From NCBI GenBank assembly GCA_032622095.1, contig CP136064.1, positions 216,890,205 through 216,954,204 of the forward strand: DNA of 64,000 nucleotides, read 5' to 3'. Position numbers and translations under genes: made by a program. The DNA comes from Siphonodentalium dalli (lineage: Eukaryota; Mollusca; Scaphopoda; Gadilida; Siphonodentaliidae). This document shows positions 46,494-57,925 of the stretch, piece after piece. The notes below the pieces were generated by a model. That model saw only the letters and a list, made by a program, of their open reading frames with translations, did no database searches and was not told the origin of the DNA. Positions within the stretch are counted from its first letter, which is position 1; each line of letters starts with the position of its first letter.

Positions 46494-46829
46494 ATTTCAG
46501 GCTGAGTGATCCTTCTTTCGACATGTTTTTTAAGGGAGTTTCTATGGCACATATATAGCTCCCTTCATCCTGGCACTCAGAGTTAGTAAATGTTAGCTCG
46601 ATCGTCACATTATTTATGTTCACATCCAGGACTTGTATTGCGATTCTGCCCCGGATGGGGTCATTTGGTGTGTTGATGCCCTGTGGTGGATAATCAAGTG
46701 AAGCAATCGCGACCATGTCAGACGCTCGGATGAGGGATGCTTTGGTCCATATATCAGCGTGCATGAACAGACATCTGACGACTGATGGCCCTTCTCCAAC
46801 AAATGCTGGTTCTGTTTCCAGAATCGTTG
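46494..46829 (-). CDS. Exon e13: type-B V-like Ig domain
   Basis: The 336-nt phase 1-1 exon encodes TILETEPAFVGEGPSVVRC, LFMHADIWTKASLIRASDM, YPPQGINTPNDP and SECQDEGSYICAIETPLKNM. It shares Cys-Leu-Phe and RGRIA with the B exon at 40761, against Cys-Arg-Phe in the others, so these two are sister copies. Its intron to the next exon (e14) is 3.7 kb because of a tandem-repeat element. Confidence 0.87.
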
Positions 46830-47295
46830 CTGAATATGATAAAATAAGTGCATATAATATTTGTTGAAAACCATGTAAACTGCAGACAAATCATCATCTT
46901 CATCATCTTTATTCTAGGAATGAGTCTCATTGACTCTTGGTTCCTGTTAGTTATGTTATGTTTTTTAACATTTGCAATCCACGATACATTTTTCACCGTA
47001 CGATTTATATTGTTAGTGTTCTACTACAAATGATTTAATATTTGAGAGATCGTAAAATTCACATTAAATTATTAGAATCTGTCTGGATTTTACTCCCAGA
47101 CTGCTAGTCCGATTTCAACCAAATTTGGCATGGTAACTCGGGGTACCCTGGCGGAGGTTATAACGGCATTAGTTTTTATATATAAGTCCATTAGCCTCGG
47201 CTCAACCGGTAGCCGACATAAATTAACAGAGCTCGAACTTCAATCAGGGACTACCTCTTTTAGGTGAGTATGCAGAATATTAAAAACAAACATAC

Positions 47296-47385
47296 TCAGT
47301 TGAAGAGGGGGCACAGTCGTGGTTGTCATCACAGTAGTAGATGTTGTACTAGTCATAGCTGTAGTTGTTGTCGTTGATTCTGTCT
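47296..47385 (-). CDS. Exon e12: long Thr-rich linker
   Basis: The 90-nt phase 1-1 exon encodes about 30 residues, mostly Thr and Ser with a few Met, ending VPPLQL. The acceptor is ATTTTTCAG and the donor CTGA|GTATGT. The later linkers in the series are shorter (18 codons) and end PPEL. The same CTGA donor context suggests common origin. Confidence 0.75.
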
Positions 47386-47399
47386 CTGAAAAATGTAAA

Positions 47400-48070
47400 T
47401 CAATCACATGTTTGAATATTAGCTACAAAAATATATTGATGCTATTATTATAATGAATAGAGGTTTTTCTCAGTTTCGTGGTATATGATAAATCTAAACA
47501 TTCAAGACAAGCCCAGGGACATTTAGGTATATGAAGAAACTTCAATAATGACTGAGTATTACTGAAAAACAACCCCATTCAAGATGACAATTCCATTCAA
47601 TGCAGCCATTGTTAAATTGTTTTAAAATAGAACTAGTTATACTAAATTTTTTGGATATTCCATAGACCGCAAAAATGACAATAGAAACTAATAGTACATT
47701 TTCCTAAAACTTTTGCCCTATCAGTATCGTAGTTAACTCAGCATGACCCACCAACATCATATATAGTACAACATGTAAAATATATAGCATGACAAGTTAA
47801 ATATATAGCATTAAAATTGAACAAGCTTGAATCTTTTATAATCAGATTTAAACAGGCCAAACATTTAGAGAATTGGATAAGAAATGTCCAGAGATGGGAA
47901 TTAAACATTGATTACACACAAAAGATTGTAAATAAATGAGAAAACGTTATTGTTTTTCATATTGAGCATGCCTCCCTGTGAGATAGATCATAGACATCTG
48001 CATGTTCACACATTTTAATTTTGGGTACAGACCCATTGTGATCCCCATAAAATCCTGTAAGACCAATGTT
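47400..48070. other. Intron between e11 and e12, nothing recognised
   Basis: A+T-rich sequence without a recognised gene or a clear transposon. Confidence 0.5.
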
Positions 48071-48075
48071 ATTAC

Positions 48076-48411
48076 CTGCTACAATAAGGATCTGTTTTTG
48101 TGTATTGAGCACCACTCCTTGTGTGGGATGAACATCTCCAATTATTTCACATCTCAGTACAGACCCATTGTGAACCTCGTAAAATGCATATTGGAACCAT
48201 GATGTATAAATGTTGTTACAATCATTCCTCGACACTGTTGTGGTAGGTTGAACAGGAAGGTCTGCATATCTGTCCATTCCCGACATCTTAAATGTCCACT
48301 TGAGTTCACCCTGTGGTGATCCCACGAGTCCTGAGCATGTGTAGTTCTCTTGTACAGTGCTGCCATCTATGATGTAATCAGGGGAAACAATTTCTGGAGA
48401 TTGTGGTCGAG
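48076..48411 (-). CDS. Exon e11: type-A C2-like Ig domain
   Basis: The 336-nt phase 1-1 exon begins RPQSPEIVSPDY. It has ENYTCSGLVGSPQGELKWTF, RNDCNNIYTSWFQYAF and GSVLRCEIIGDVHPTQGV. Its motifs match the amplified A exons, but it is three codons longer. The donor is GCAG|GTAATA and the acceptor CATCTAG. It forms the first of eight B-A-linker triplets. Confidence 0.84.
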
Positions 48412-48604
48412 CTAGATGAAGGGAAATATGGACATTATTGAACACTTAGAACAAGAAATGTGAATGTGCATAAAAGGGAAATGTTCATACTCTATACATA
48501 TAATATGTGAGTGTTCGATCGCAACAATGCCTAGGTGGTCTATACACTCTATTAAAATAAATCTGCTGTTGTAAAAAAATATGGTGTTCTACCAGAATAT
48601 AAGA

Positions 48605-48842
48605 TATCACTGACAACAGGATAAAGGCCCTGTGCCAGTGCATTCTCTTATAAATGTGAGTCTCCCATAGGGAGCCTTGCATATAAATGAGAATGCACTG
48701 GCTTACAAGGTCAAGGTCAATATTTAGGCCAATATATTCTCTTATATATCTGAGACTCCCTATTAGGGACAAGCAGATATAAGAGAATGCATTGGCACAG
48801 GGTTTTCACAAAATTTCTGAATGCTATAGCATTGGAAGGATT
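48605..48842. repeat. P1 foldback element
   Basis: Hairpin ladder CATTCTCTTATAAATGTGAG / CATTTATATGCAAGG, with ATTGGAAGGATTAA near the right end. The left end is eroded. Confidence 0.6.
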
Positions 48843-48882
48843 AAGCAGACTACTCTCTTGAGAGGTCCATAACGATACATAC

Positions 48883-49218
48883 TTCTCATTTCCAGGGTTC
48901 CTTCTTTCGACACATTCATGGAGAAGAGTTGCACAGCACATGTATATGCTCCTTCATCTTGACAATCAGAGTTTGTGAACGTCAACTCGATGGTCACATT
49001 TTTCAAACTGGCATCTTTGATTTCTATACCGATCCTCCCAACTACCGGGTCGTTAGGCGTTGCTATGCCCTGTGGTGGGAAATTCACTGAGGCAATAGAC
49101 AGTTGGTTAGAGCTGCGTATCAGGGAAACCTTTGTCCATGAGTCGATGTTAACAAATTTGCATGTGATCAGTGATGGACCTTCCCCTACGAAGCCAGGAT
49201 CGATGTTTACTGCAATAA
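48883..49218 (-). CDS. Exon e10: type-B V-like Ig domain
   Basis: The 336-nt phase 1-1 exon encodes a B domain intermediate between e3 and the amplified copies: FVGEGPSLITCKFVNIDSW, FPPQGIATPNDP, then SDCQDEGAYTCAV. The PPQG and TPNDP motifs are shared with all amplified B exons, so this is the likely relative of the amplified family. The donor is placed at AGAA|GTATGT by homology of the exon end (GTLEMR). Sequons NVT and NVS are present. Confidence 0.83.
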
Positions 49219-49599
49219 CTGTCAATAGCCAAGATATATGATACAATTAGATATTGCAATAATATTACATGATGATACCGGTAAGATTAGATAAAATTTT
49301 AAGCCACACTGGTACATACATAGATGTTTAGATCCTAGTTATATCATGTGTGTTGAATATTACATACAACTCAAAAGAAAAAATCTCAAATATTAAGATA
49401 GGTATATATCGGCTTAATAGGTATATATCGGCTATATATTAGAGTTATCTTAATAAAACAAAAATGTTATCAGAGATCCAGGGTTGAATTGCGGTAGCTA
49501 TGCCAAACATGGGGTTGGAATGAAAAATCAATTAATCGTAACTGGCTATCATACAAAACACTGTCGAGGAAGCCTGACATACTTAATATTCCCCAGCGA

Positions 49600-50335
49600 A
49601 CCGACCTTGTGAAAGATATTGTGCTATCATGATCAAAATACACGAAAATGAACTAATTAAAGATGGTAACTCTGCCCAAGGTAGGCGGACCTGGCCGTTT
49701 TCCGAACTCGATCAAGACATTGTTGAGAAAGTCTCAATACCAAATATCAACAAAATCAGTTGATATTTGTTCAAGTTTGCTATCATCATCTGTAGACAAC
49801 GTCCCATGAATGGACCTTGCCAAACTATAGGTCCAGTTTTTTAATTTGACAAAAATTTGTGACATCAAAATTGTTTTGAGACCATCTAACATTCCATGTA
49901 CTGAGTGTATCAATACTAATTGTACAACTAATCTTCTCACTAGGATCCAAACATTAAATATTGACAGAAGGATGGTGTAGCCGGGGCATCCTGGCTGGTA
50001 GATGTATGGGATGATGTAAATAAAACAAATGTGAGCCATTGAAACAATTCAGAGCCCAAAGTCATCCTTTAGAGCACTGAATTTACCCAGTGGTATACCT
50101 ACTATACAACTTACTTATTTGTAATATATACTACACTGTAATACACCACTACAACATGATTTTATGTACACATGTAAAATAGACACTCTAATTAATGAAA
50201 ATTCTATTTTAGCTCTTAGGACCACAGTGGAAATAAGCTTTACATAAGACTTTATTGTTATCCTAGATTTTATATACTGTTATTTTATATGTATATTTGA
50301 CCAAATAAATCTCATCCTATCTTAATTATCAGAAT
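49600..50335. repeat. Possible LINE remnants
   Basis: Minus-strand frames at about 49735-49990 contain short stretches (STWNVRW, STDFVDIW) that resemble the endonuclease of non-LTR elements, with frameshifts. At 50160-50330 the plus strand (GTGGAAATAAGCTTTACATA to CCAAATAAATC) resembles a LINE 3' UTR. Both are weak. Confidence 0.3.
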
Positions 50336-50411
50336 TCAGCTTTTTTTTTCTTCAAAAGTAACAAAATTGAGAATGAATCTGATACGTTACAGAATTTAAT
50401 ATATTCCATAC

Positions 50412-50579
50412 CTGGCCCAGCCGAATCAAAATCTGCTCCACAAACTTCAAATTCTGGAAGGAAGCAGGTGGCCCCAGGACAGGACTGAACAGCAACAGAG
50501 CCGTTACACAGGATATACTTCATACAGTCATATGGGTGTGATATGTTGGTTCCCATGGCAACTCCATCACATTCATCAG
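50412..50579 (-). CDS. Exon e9: CBM14 chitin-binding domain
   Basis: The 168-nt phase 1-1 exon encodes ADECDGVAMGTNISHPYDC..KYILC, then SCPGATCFLPEFEVC and ends SAGP. It has six Cys and the aromatic residues usual in CBM14. The spacing between the fourth and sixth Cys matches the family, and the fifth Cys (ATC) is additional. The donor is CCAG|GTATGG. It sits between D (e8) and B (e10). Confidence 0.84.
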
Positions 50580-50995
50580 CTGCAAACATTAGCTTATATA
50601 ATTCAAAACTGAAAATATTTATCTTTGACAATGGCTTATTGAAACTTAAGTATTTACAAGTAGTTTACCTTCTAGAGACAGTAATGAAGTGGTGGGTTTC
50701 ATCTCCTTAATAAACTCAATGTGATTGCATTGCATACATCCTTGTCTTTGTGTTCTGCCAATATCATGTGGGACAATTTTCATAATTACTAAGTCGGACA
50801 TGGGCGGAAATTAACCCATAGTATGTACATACTCTTTCCCCTCAGCTGGACCATCACCACACAATGGGATACCCAGATCCGATAATCAACACCAGAATTA
50901 CAAGGTAAAATGTTTGTGCGGAAAGACAGATATCCAGACGGGACCTTGGGCCATATTGTTAATCCTCCTCCATGAGCCGGGAGCATAAAACTCAC

Positions 50996-51334
50996 CTGAT
51001 AGTAGTAAGAACTGATGTTCGACTGAGAGGATGGGCGGCATAACATCAGCATCTCCCGCCACAATCACACATCTGATCAGCGTTCCATTCATATCAGAAG
51101 ATAACATGATCGGCATGGTTACGGATGCCAATGTTTCACACTTATCATCATTGACAACCTGAGTGACCTGATCTGGTATCGTATATGGGAAGAACGTGGA
51201 GGAACCAGCCATAGTTCCAAACAGCTGTAATGTTCCGGCTGTCGGGAAACCAATATTACCACTGCATGATATCGTCTGCTCACTGTTAGGAGCTGGATCT
51301 TCAGGAATTGTCAACACAGGAGTAGCAATCGGGG
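50996..51334 (-). CDS. Exon e8: type-D C2-like Ig domain
   Basis: The 339-nt phase 1-1 exon starts APIATPVLTIPEDP, with TISCSGNIGFPTAGTLQLF (first Cys), an extra Cys in DDKCETLASVTMP and the second core Cys in GTLIRCVIVAGDAD. It is related to A domains but has Leu-Phe where A has Arg-Trp or Val-Trp. The donor is TCAG|GTGAGT. It is followed 416 bp later by the CBM14 exon. Confidence 0.84.
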
Positions 51335-52008
51335 CTGAAACAGAATAAGATTAATGTCGGTGACTTGTAGTAACGACAAAATATCAAGTTGGGCATTATT
51401 TAACAATTATTACTGGTAGGTTGCCTCCAAATTTTATTTTGTAATTCTTTATTTTATCTCTCGCATCTTATACTTCATTTACAAAATCAGGTTGAGTTTT
51501 TTAATGTGTTATTGTTTGGCGAAATAATTTGCCTTAACTCATCTTTAGATGTTGAAAATATTCTTAGTTTTTATCCTGTTTGTGTAATTTCACAAAGTCT
51601 ACTTTCATAGACATTCAGCTACCATAAAATAGCTCATTTACTGATATTTTCTGTCTTGGTTCACTTTGGAGGTGAAAACAGAATTACTCAACATAGATGT
51701 AAAGTAGTCCCTTAACCCAGAGTTGCAAAAACAATTTGTTAATTTTATATATTTGCTTTCAAGATTGGACATTCATTAAAATTTAGCAATATTTTAGTCC
51801 AAAACACGGTAATTAATGTCTAATATTGCCAAAATTTTGAAAATTGGCATCAAGAAATATTCTAAACCATGCAGTATTACTTTTGAAAATTTCATCTTAA
51901 TGGGAAGAGTGCAAAGAAATGTTTTTAAAGTTTGGTAATTTCTTTGTTATCCACTGGGGATAGGTGTGAATTTGGAAATGAGGTGCCCAGCCAATAAAAA
52001 CCCACCTA
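51335..52008. other. Intron between e7 and e8, nothing recognised
   Basis: A+T-rich with no coding or repeat signal up to the P3 palindrome. Confidence 0.5.
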
Positions 52009-52183
52009 CAGTAACTCTTTAAGTAATCGACTTCTTAACCACAGCAGAATTATGGGTAACTTTTCAGGAATTAGTCGGAAATATGGCTTGATGAATGGCA
52101 ACAAGCCATATTTCCGACTAAATCCTGAAAAGTTACCCATAATTCTGCTGTGGTAAAGGAGTCGATTAATTAGAGCATTACTG
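52009..52183. repeat. Long palindrome MITE (family P3), loop shortened
   Basis: CAGTAACTCTTTAAGTAATC on the left and GAGCATTACTG-TA on the right. The arms meet at CTTGATGAATGGCAACAAGC, so the central AGAGCTTTCC part of other copies is missing. Confidence 0.65.
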
Positions 52184-52253
52184 TACTAATGGTGACATCG
52201 AACATCAATCAATAATGAGGCCAATTACATTATATTAATGTAGCATAACTTAC

Positions 52254-52595
52254 CTTTCACTATGATGGCACCAGAAGCATTCAAATTCCCAGCACCTGCT
52301 ACTAAAACACATGTATACATCTCCGCATCACTACACTTCACTGGAGATATCATCACCGTAAGATAAACATGGCTTCTTACAATACCAAATAATGAACCAT
52401 ATCTCCCGCCATGTTGTACATCGAACGAGAAGACACCTGCAGCAGTCAGAGAAGCTATTTGAACAGTCCCATTGGTCATCTCTTTGAGTAGCTGAAGTTC
52501 TGTCCACTCTCCCGGATGAGAGACTGTACATGTGTAGTTGACTGATATGACATTCTCGTTACTTAACACTACTGTTGTAGAATCGACAATCACCT
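52254..52595 (-). CDS. Exon e7: type-E V-like Ig domain
   Basis: The 342-nt phase 1-1 exon encodes a V-like Ig domain. The first core Cys is in SVNYTCTVSHPGEWTELQL with a nearby Trp. It ends VKCSDAEMYTCVLVAGAG, that is extra Cys, Asp, Tyr-x-Cys. The donor is AAAG|GTAAGT and the acceptor AAATTTCAG. With e8, e9, e10, e11 and e12 it forms the one complete module E-D-CBM14-B-A-linker in this window. Confidence 0.83.
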
Positions 52596-53084
52596 CTGAA
52601 ATTTAAAACGTAATGAAGAACTAAATGAGATTGTTATTGGGGGGGGGGGGGGGGGACATTATTTTGGAAGTTTTTAGGCATCTGAATCAACTGTTGTTTA
52701 CTTATTGTACCATCCATTGAAACTACCACACTATATCCCCTCCTCTAAATAACTACCACTGACGGCTTATGCCTGAACAATATGCCAAGTATATACGCTA
52801 TGACATTTCCCCAACACTTTTAGTACTATGGAAGCGGAGCGCTTTTCTCTCTGCATTTAGGTTGACAAAGTATTTGAAGTCTGTAGATGTGACAGCATTG
52901 CCGGTCCATAATGATTGTGTCTGTATACAGGTCGTATATCATAATACAATGTCAACCACTTGCTGTTTAGATAATTCTTCAGCTTTGTTCAATGACCAAT
53001 ATTTCGAGATGATACAATTGAAGATGTGGCCAAACACAAACCTCCTAGAACTTACTAAAACAGCAAGTTTCATATGCGATCGAG

Positions 53085-53270
53085 GTGACTAATGGGTGAA
53101 CATCACCAACTTCAACTAAGCAACTTAAATCTGATCCTAGGTCTCCCATAGCAGTTGACACCTAAGCAGATTAAGGTTCTCAGAGGGTGAATTTGGTGAC
53201 GCTAACCCCATGTGTAGGACAGTGTCACTAAGTTCACCCTCTGGGGACCTCATTCTGCAAATGTCAAACA
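53085..53270. repeat. P4 palindromic repeat
   Basis: AATGGGTGAACATCACCAAC, then AAGGTTCTCAGAGGGTGAAT and the inverted TTCACCCTCTGGGGACCTCA. Confidence 0.55.
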
Positions 53271-53317
53271 TAAATGGGGTTCCCTGCTAATTGTTCCAGA
53301 CTATCAAATGCATAGTT

Positions 53318-53565
53318 TACCCTTCCATGACAGGAGCTTCCCGAAATTTTGCGAAAACCCTGTGCCAATGCATTCTCTTATAAATGTGGGTCTCCCATAC
53401 AGAGCCTCGCATATGTAAGAAAATTCATTGACCTATCAATATTTACCTTGACCTTGTAAGCCAGTGCATTCTCTTATATATGCGAGGCTCACTATGGGAC
53501 ACTTGTATATATAAGAGAATGCACCGGCACAGGATCTGTAATGCTGCACCAGTGTACACATAGTA
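53318..53565. repeat. P1 foldback element
   Basis: ACCCTTCCATGACAGGAGC followed by the CATTCTCTTATAAATG hairpin ladder and GCTGCACCAGTG. The right CCCTT end is lost. Confidence 0.55.
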
Positions 53566-54273
53566 AATAAATATATGTTTAAATTAAGGCCATGTGAGTC
53601 AATTTGATTCGATGCGATTCAAAATCATTTGTCTAATTAGATTCGTTTTCACAGTACAAATGAACAACCACACATGCAGATAGCTGTGTCGCAAATGATC
53701 TATAAATAGACCAATCTCTTCAGCAATGATTGCTGCAGGACTAAGATATTTTAGGAATTTCTATTTTGATTCTCGCAAACCTTTATGAATTTGAAGGCCT
53801 GTTGAGGGTCACAAGGGAATATTTCAAACAAAATAATTCAGCAGACATTGCCAGCTAGCCTCTGCTCAGTATACTACCAGACAAGGCATTCAAACAAATA
53901 TGTATAGACTGACAAAGTTTGCCGAATGTGAAATTCCGGAATCAACTTAAGCAGAGTTACTCCCCATTCATCACCCATTGCAGTCACATCCATATATATT
54001 AACTTTATGACAAATATAAGATGCATGCATATTCTAGTAATACCGGTACTGTCTTTCTCATTCATTCTGGTATCATCAGATTCTTTTGCCCGATTCGAAT
54101 TGAAATGAAAACCCTGATTCGCAGGGCCCTAGTTAAACTAAACTCACTTGATCAACACATTTACAGCGCTGTTATGCAAGCTTGTGTGGTCTACACCTTA
54201 CAGTAAAATTAGTATTTCAAACACCTAAATTCTGAGGGTTAGCACTGACATATCATAGACTATCTAGACTTAC

Positions 54274-54360
54274 CTGGTGGTAAGGTCGTGGTCGTGACTG
54301 GAGTAGTTGTGGATGTAACTGTTGTAGTTGAGGTGGAAGTGGTTGTCGTAGTGGTTGTTT
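54274..54360 (-). CDS. Exon e6: Thr-rich linker (second of a duplicated pair)
   Basis: The 87-nt phase 1-1 exon differs from e5 by a silent change in a Thr codon. The acceptor is TTTTTTTCAG and the donor CCAG|GTAAGT. Using both e5 and e6 would give a double-length stalk of about 58 residues with no Ig domain between. Alternatively only one may be spliced in. The next exon (e7) is an E domain. Confidence 0.75.
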
Positions 54361-54435
54361 CTGAAAAAAAGATTTACACTAAAGGATATGATATATGGGA
54401 GGCCAAATTCACATTTATTAGATAATTATGCTTAA

Positions 54436-54667
54436 AGCTACTCAAACTTGATTTTAGAGTTATCCATCTTACACCAGCAATTTGTCTGTTAGAGCACGAG
54501 GCAGACTAAATTACTGGCCCAAATCTCGAGAAATTTACGAACTTCAAAAATCGATATCTGATCACTCTGAGCATTGATGTGTGGGTTCCTCGACTCGAAT
54601 CAAATATTTTTTACCCCCGAAGCCAAAGAAATAGTAATTTAGGAGTGCTTAATCGGATTGAGTACCT
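54436..54667. repeat. P2 MITE inside one copy of the linker duplication
   Basis: TTAA on both sides; ends AGCTACTCAAACTTG and, inverted, AGGTACTCAATCCG. The sister copy at 58.72 kb reads TACGCTTAAGAATAATGG, a single TTAA, the empty site. Confidence 0.8.
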
Positions 54668-55387
54668 TTAAGCATAATGGAATTACACTTAAACATAATT
54701 GGCTAGTGATGAGCTGATGATCGGAAACGACAATCAGAATTGGCCCATCGGATGACAATTGGCACTTGGGTTTCAACATCGGCATTACCGATTATCTAAA
54801 TAATAATCAGGTGCTTCTTTTTCTTCAATAAACTGTGTTAAATATTATGATGATGTTTTGTTGAATAAATGACCAAACACAAACTTGATATATGCTCAGG
54901 CCATGTCCTCTTCAGAATACCATTACCCCGGGTCTATGTTTGAACAATATATTACAGCGGAGATTGCCGGGGAAGCATGTGACACTTTGGGTTCGAGCGA
55001 GGATGACTCCACATTAACATGATTGTGCATATCTTGAAAATTGATAAATAATTGGCATACCGGAACAGTCATTTCAGTCATTTTATTTCAATAGCATGGT
55101 GATGTACACAAAGGACGTCTCACGTACGCCGATAGGTAATTTACAGTTCGTCAACATGTACACATTTTGATTTATGTATGTCAAACTATCAAAATGTTTA
55201 CATACGCAGCAGCAGTACAATAAAGCTATCTATATACACAGCGGCAGAATAACACGGGTAGAAACCGAAAGTATACGTCACGTGACACTTAAGTACGCAG
55301 TTGACTGCACTATTTGTTCTATACCACATTTACCCATCTTAAAAATATATCAAGTAACAGTTATCTTATATATATTTGAGGAAAGTT

Positions 55388-57925
55388 TGTGTGTGTGTGT
55401 GTGTGTGTGTGTCCGCGATGGACTCGAAAACGGCTCAACCGATTTTGACGAAACTTGGTACGGGTATGTAGTTTGACCCGAGGAGTAACATGGGCCTATC
55501 TGTTTGCCCGTGCAGCGTGACCTTGACCTTCAAAACTCATATCTCGGGATCCGCTGAGCCGCAGTGCTAATTGCCTTATACAATAACGCTCTTTATATTT
55601 CCCATATTTGGGTTGGTTAACCGAATAACTCTCTTTATTCCCTTCGGCTTTTGTATATGACGCTGGCGAAGTGTTTGTTTACAATCAACGCAACGCTTCT
55701 ATGAATCTTCCATTTAATTACTGTGCCTGTTCAGATTTGTTTTTTTATTCCCTTCGGCTTTTGTATACGAGGCTGGCGAAGCGTTTGTTTACAATCAATG
55801 CAACGCTTCACTGTGACTGTTCAGATTTGTTTTAGTATGCGCATTGTTTATAAACGGTCTATTGAAATGGTATTCTCGAGACATTGACATTCTTTTTGTG
55901 AATTCAGACTGTTTTATAGTTTACAATGCTAAATTGCCTTAATACTGTGACTGTTCAGATTTTATAGTTTACAATGAGCCAAGCTACCATCGATTTGTAA
56001 ATATCAACTTAGGTTGACACCAATTTTAACAATCGAGGACGATAGACCTCATATGAGTCGTTATGGCTGCTCGGCATATAGGACATTCCTTTTTAACTTT
56101 CATCCACTCAAGAATACAAACTTCACAAAAGGAATGAGAACAGCCCAAACTTTTTCGTCACACCAAGATGCCTGTGCGGTGTGACCTTGACCTTTCAAAT
56201 GACCTTGAACCTGTATCTCGGTATCCGCTGGGCCGATTTCCACCATTTTTGGGGTGTTGGTGAGTTAAAACATAACTATAAAAAAACAACCCAGCTAGTC
56301 TAATATATATTTTGGGACTTTTGTCTGTTTGTCTGTTTGTTAGCAATGGCTGGGAAAACTGCGGGACAGATTTTGACGAAATTTGATACCTAGGGGTACT
56401 TTTGTCCGGGGAGTGTTTTGGACAGGTCAAATCGTGACCCCGACCTGACCTTGACCTTCAAAATAATCAATTCAAGGTCAAATCGCGCCTTTCGACGGAT
56501 TTCAACGAAATTTGATACCTAGGAATACTTTTGTCTGGGGAGTGTTTTGGACGGGTCAAATCGTGACTCCAATCTGACCTTGACCTTCAAAATGGTTAAT
56601 TCAAGGTCAAATCGCGCCTTTCGATGGATAAAAGCAGAGGGGAAACAGCCCGGACGAAGTCGGGTCACTCTGCTAGTCTCATATATATTTTGAAGACCTC
56701 TGTCTGTCTGTCTGTCTGTCATTAATACAAATCTACGATTCTCGACCGATCGGGACAAAACTTGGTACGTGTGTGTAGTTTGACCAGGCGGTGGTCGTTG
56801 TAGTATTGGCGAGCCTGTGCGACGCCCGTGCAGTGCATGCGCAGACGAGATCTCGGAAACGGGTGGAGCTATCGACTTTAAATTTGGTATGTGAATGTAT
56901 CTTGCCCCGAATACGAATTTTATCGGGTCACCGAGCCCGTGCGACGCCAGCTTCGCGCATGCGCAGACGAGATCTCGGAAACGGGTGGAGCTATCGATTT
57001 GAAATTTGCTATGTGAACGTATCTTGCCCCGGATACAAATTTTATCGGGTCGCCGAGCCCGTGCGACGCCAGCTTCGCGCATGCGCAGACCAGATCTCGG
57101 AAACGGGTGGAGCTCTCGACTTGAAATTTGGTATGTGAATGTATCTTGCCCCGGATACGAATTTTATCGGGTCGCCGAGCCCGTGCGATGCCAGCTTCGC
57201 GCATGTGCAGACCAGATCTCGAAAACGGGTGGAGCTATCGACTTGAAATTTGGTTTTTGAATAGCCCGGACAACGTCGGGCTCATCGGCTAGTCTATTAT
57301 ATATTTTGGAAAATCTGTCTGTGTGTGTGTGGTGTGTCTGTCTGTGTGTGTGTGTGTTCGCGATGAACTCGAAAACGGCCGAGTCGATTTCGATGAAACT
57401 TGGTATGTGGGGGTATTTTCGGCCGGGGGGTGACATGGGCCTATTAATTGGTCCGTGCGACGTGACCTTGACCTTGAAATCGGGTAATTTCAAGGTCAAA
57501 CGCCCGAATATCACGGGATTTCGATGAAACTTGGTATGTGGAGGTACCTTCGGCCGGGGAGTGGCATAAACCTATTAATTTGCCCGTGCAAGGTGACCTT
57601 TACCTTGAAATCGGGTCATTTCAAGGTCAAACGCCCGAATATCATGGGATTTCGATGAAACTAGGTATGTGGGGATACTTTCATATGGGGAGTCTCATAA
57701 TCATATTCATTTGCCCGTGCGACGTGACCTTGACCTTGAAATCGGGTCAATTCAAGGTCAAATCGCCAATTTTGATGGGATTTCGACGAAATTTTATACA
57801 TAGGTTACTTTTGTCCACTGAGTGTTTTGGACAGGTCAAATTGTGACCCCAACCTGACCTTGACCTTCAAAATGGACAATTCAAGGTCAAAGCCCGGACG
57901 AAGTCGGGTCACCTTCTAGTTATAT
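55388..57925. repeat. Repeat cluster with GAAACTTGGTATG and TGACCTTGACCTT motifs
   Basis: After a (TG)n run (55388-55412), three blocks each begin with a TCTG/TGTG microsatellite and TATATATTTTG. Then come repeated units of 100-160 bp: GATTTCGATGAAACTTGGTA, GTGACCTTGACCTT and TTTCAAGGTCAAA. A subset (56800-57250) has three to four copies of a 118-bp unit with GCGCATGCGCAGACCAGATC. Each block ends with AGCCCGGACGAAGTCGGG. Open frames here are by-products of the repeats. Confidence 0.7.

Larger units (their letters stand above)
54080..54700. repeat. Linker-exon duplication, copy 1
   Basis: The segment from GATTCTTTTGCCCGATTCG through linker e6 to TAAACATAATTGGCT matches 58361-58760, apart from the MITE at 54436. 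Confidence 0.8.

Noticed and set aside
52769-53092. Plus-strand 107-codon frame
   Set aside because: No recognisable domain, no splice context, and it lies in an intron.
56158-57846. Arg-rich frames on both strands
   Set aside because: They lie in G+C-richer tandem repeats and change frame with each unit.
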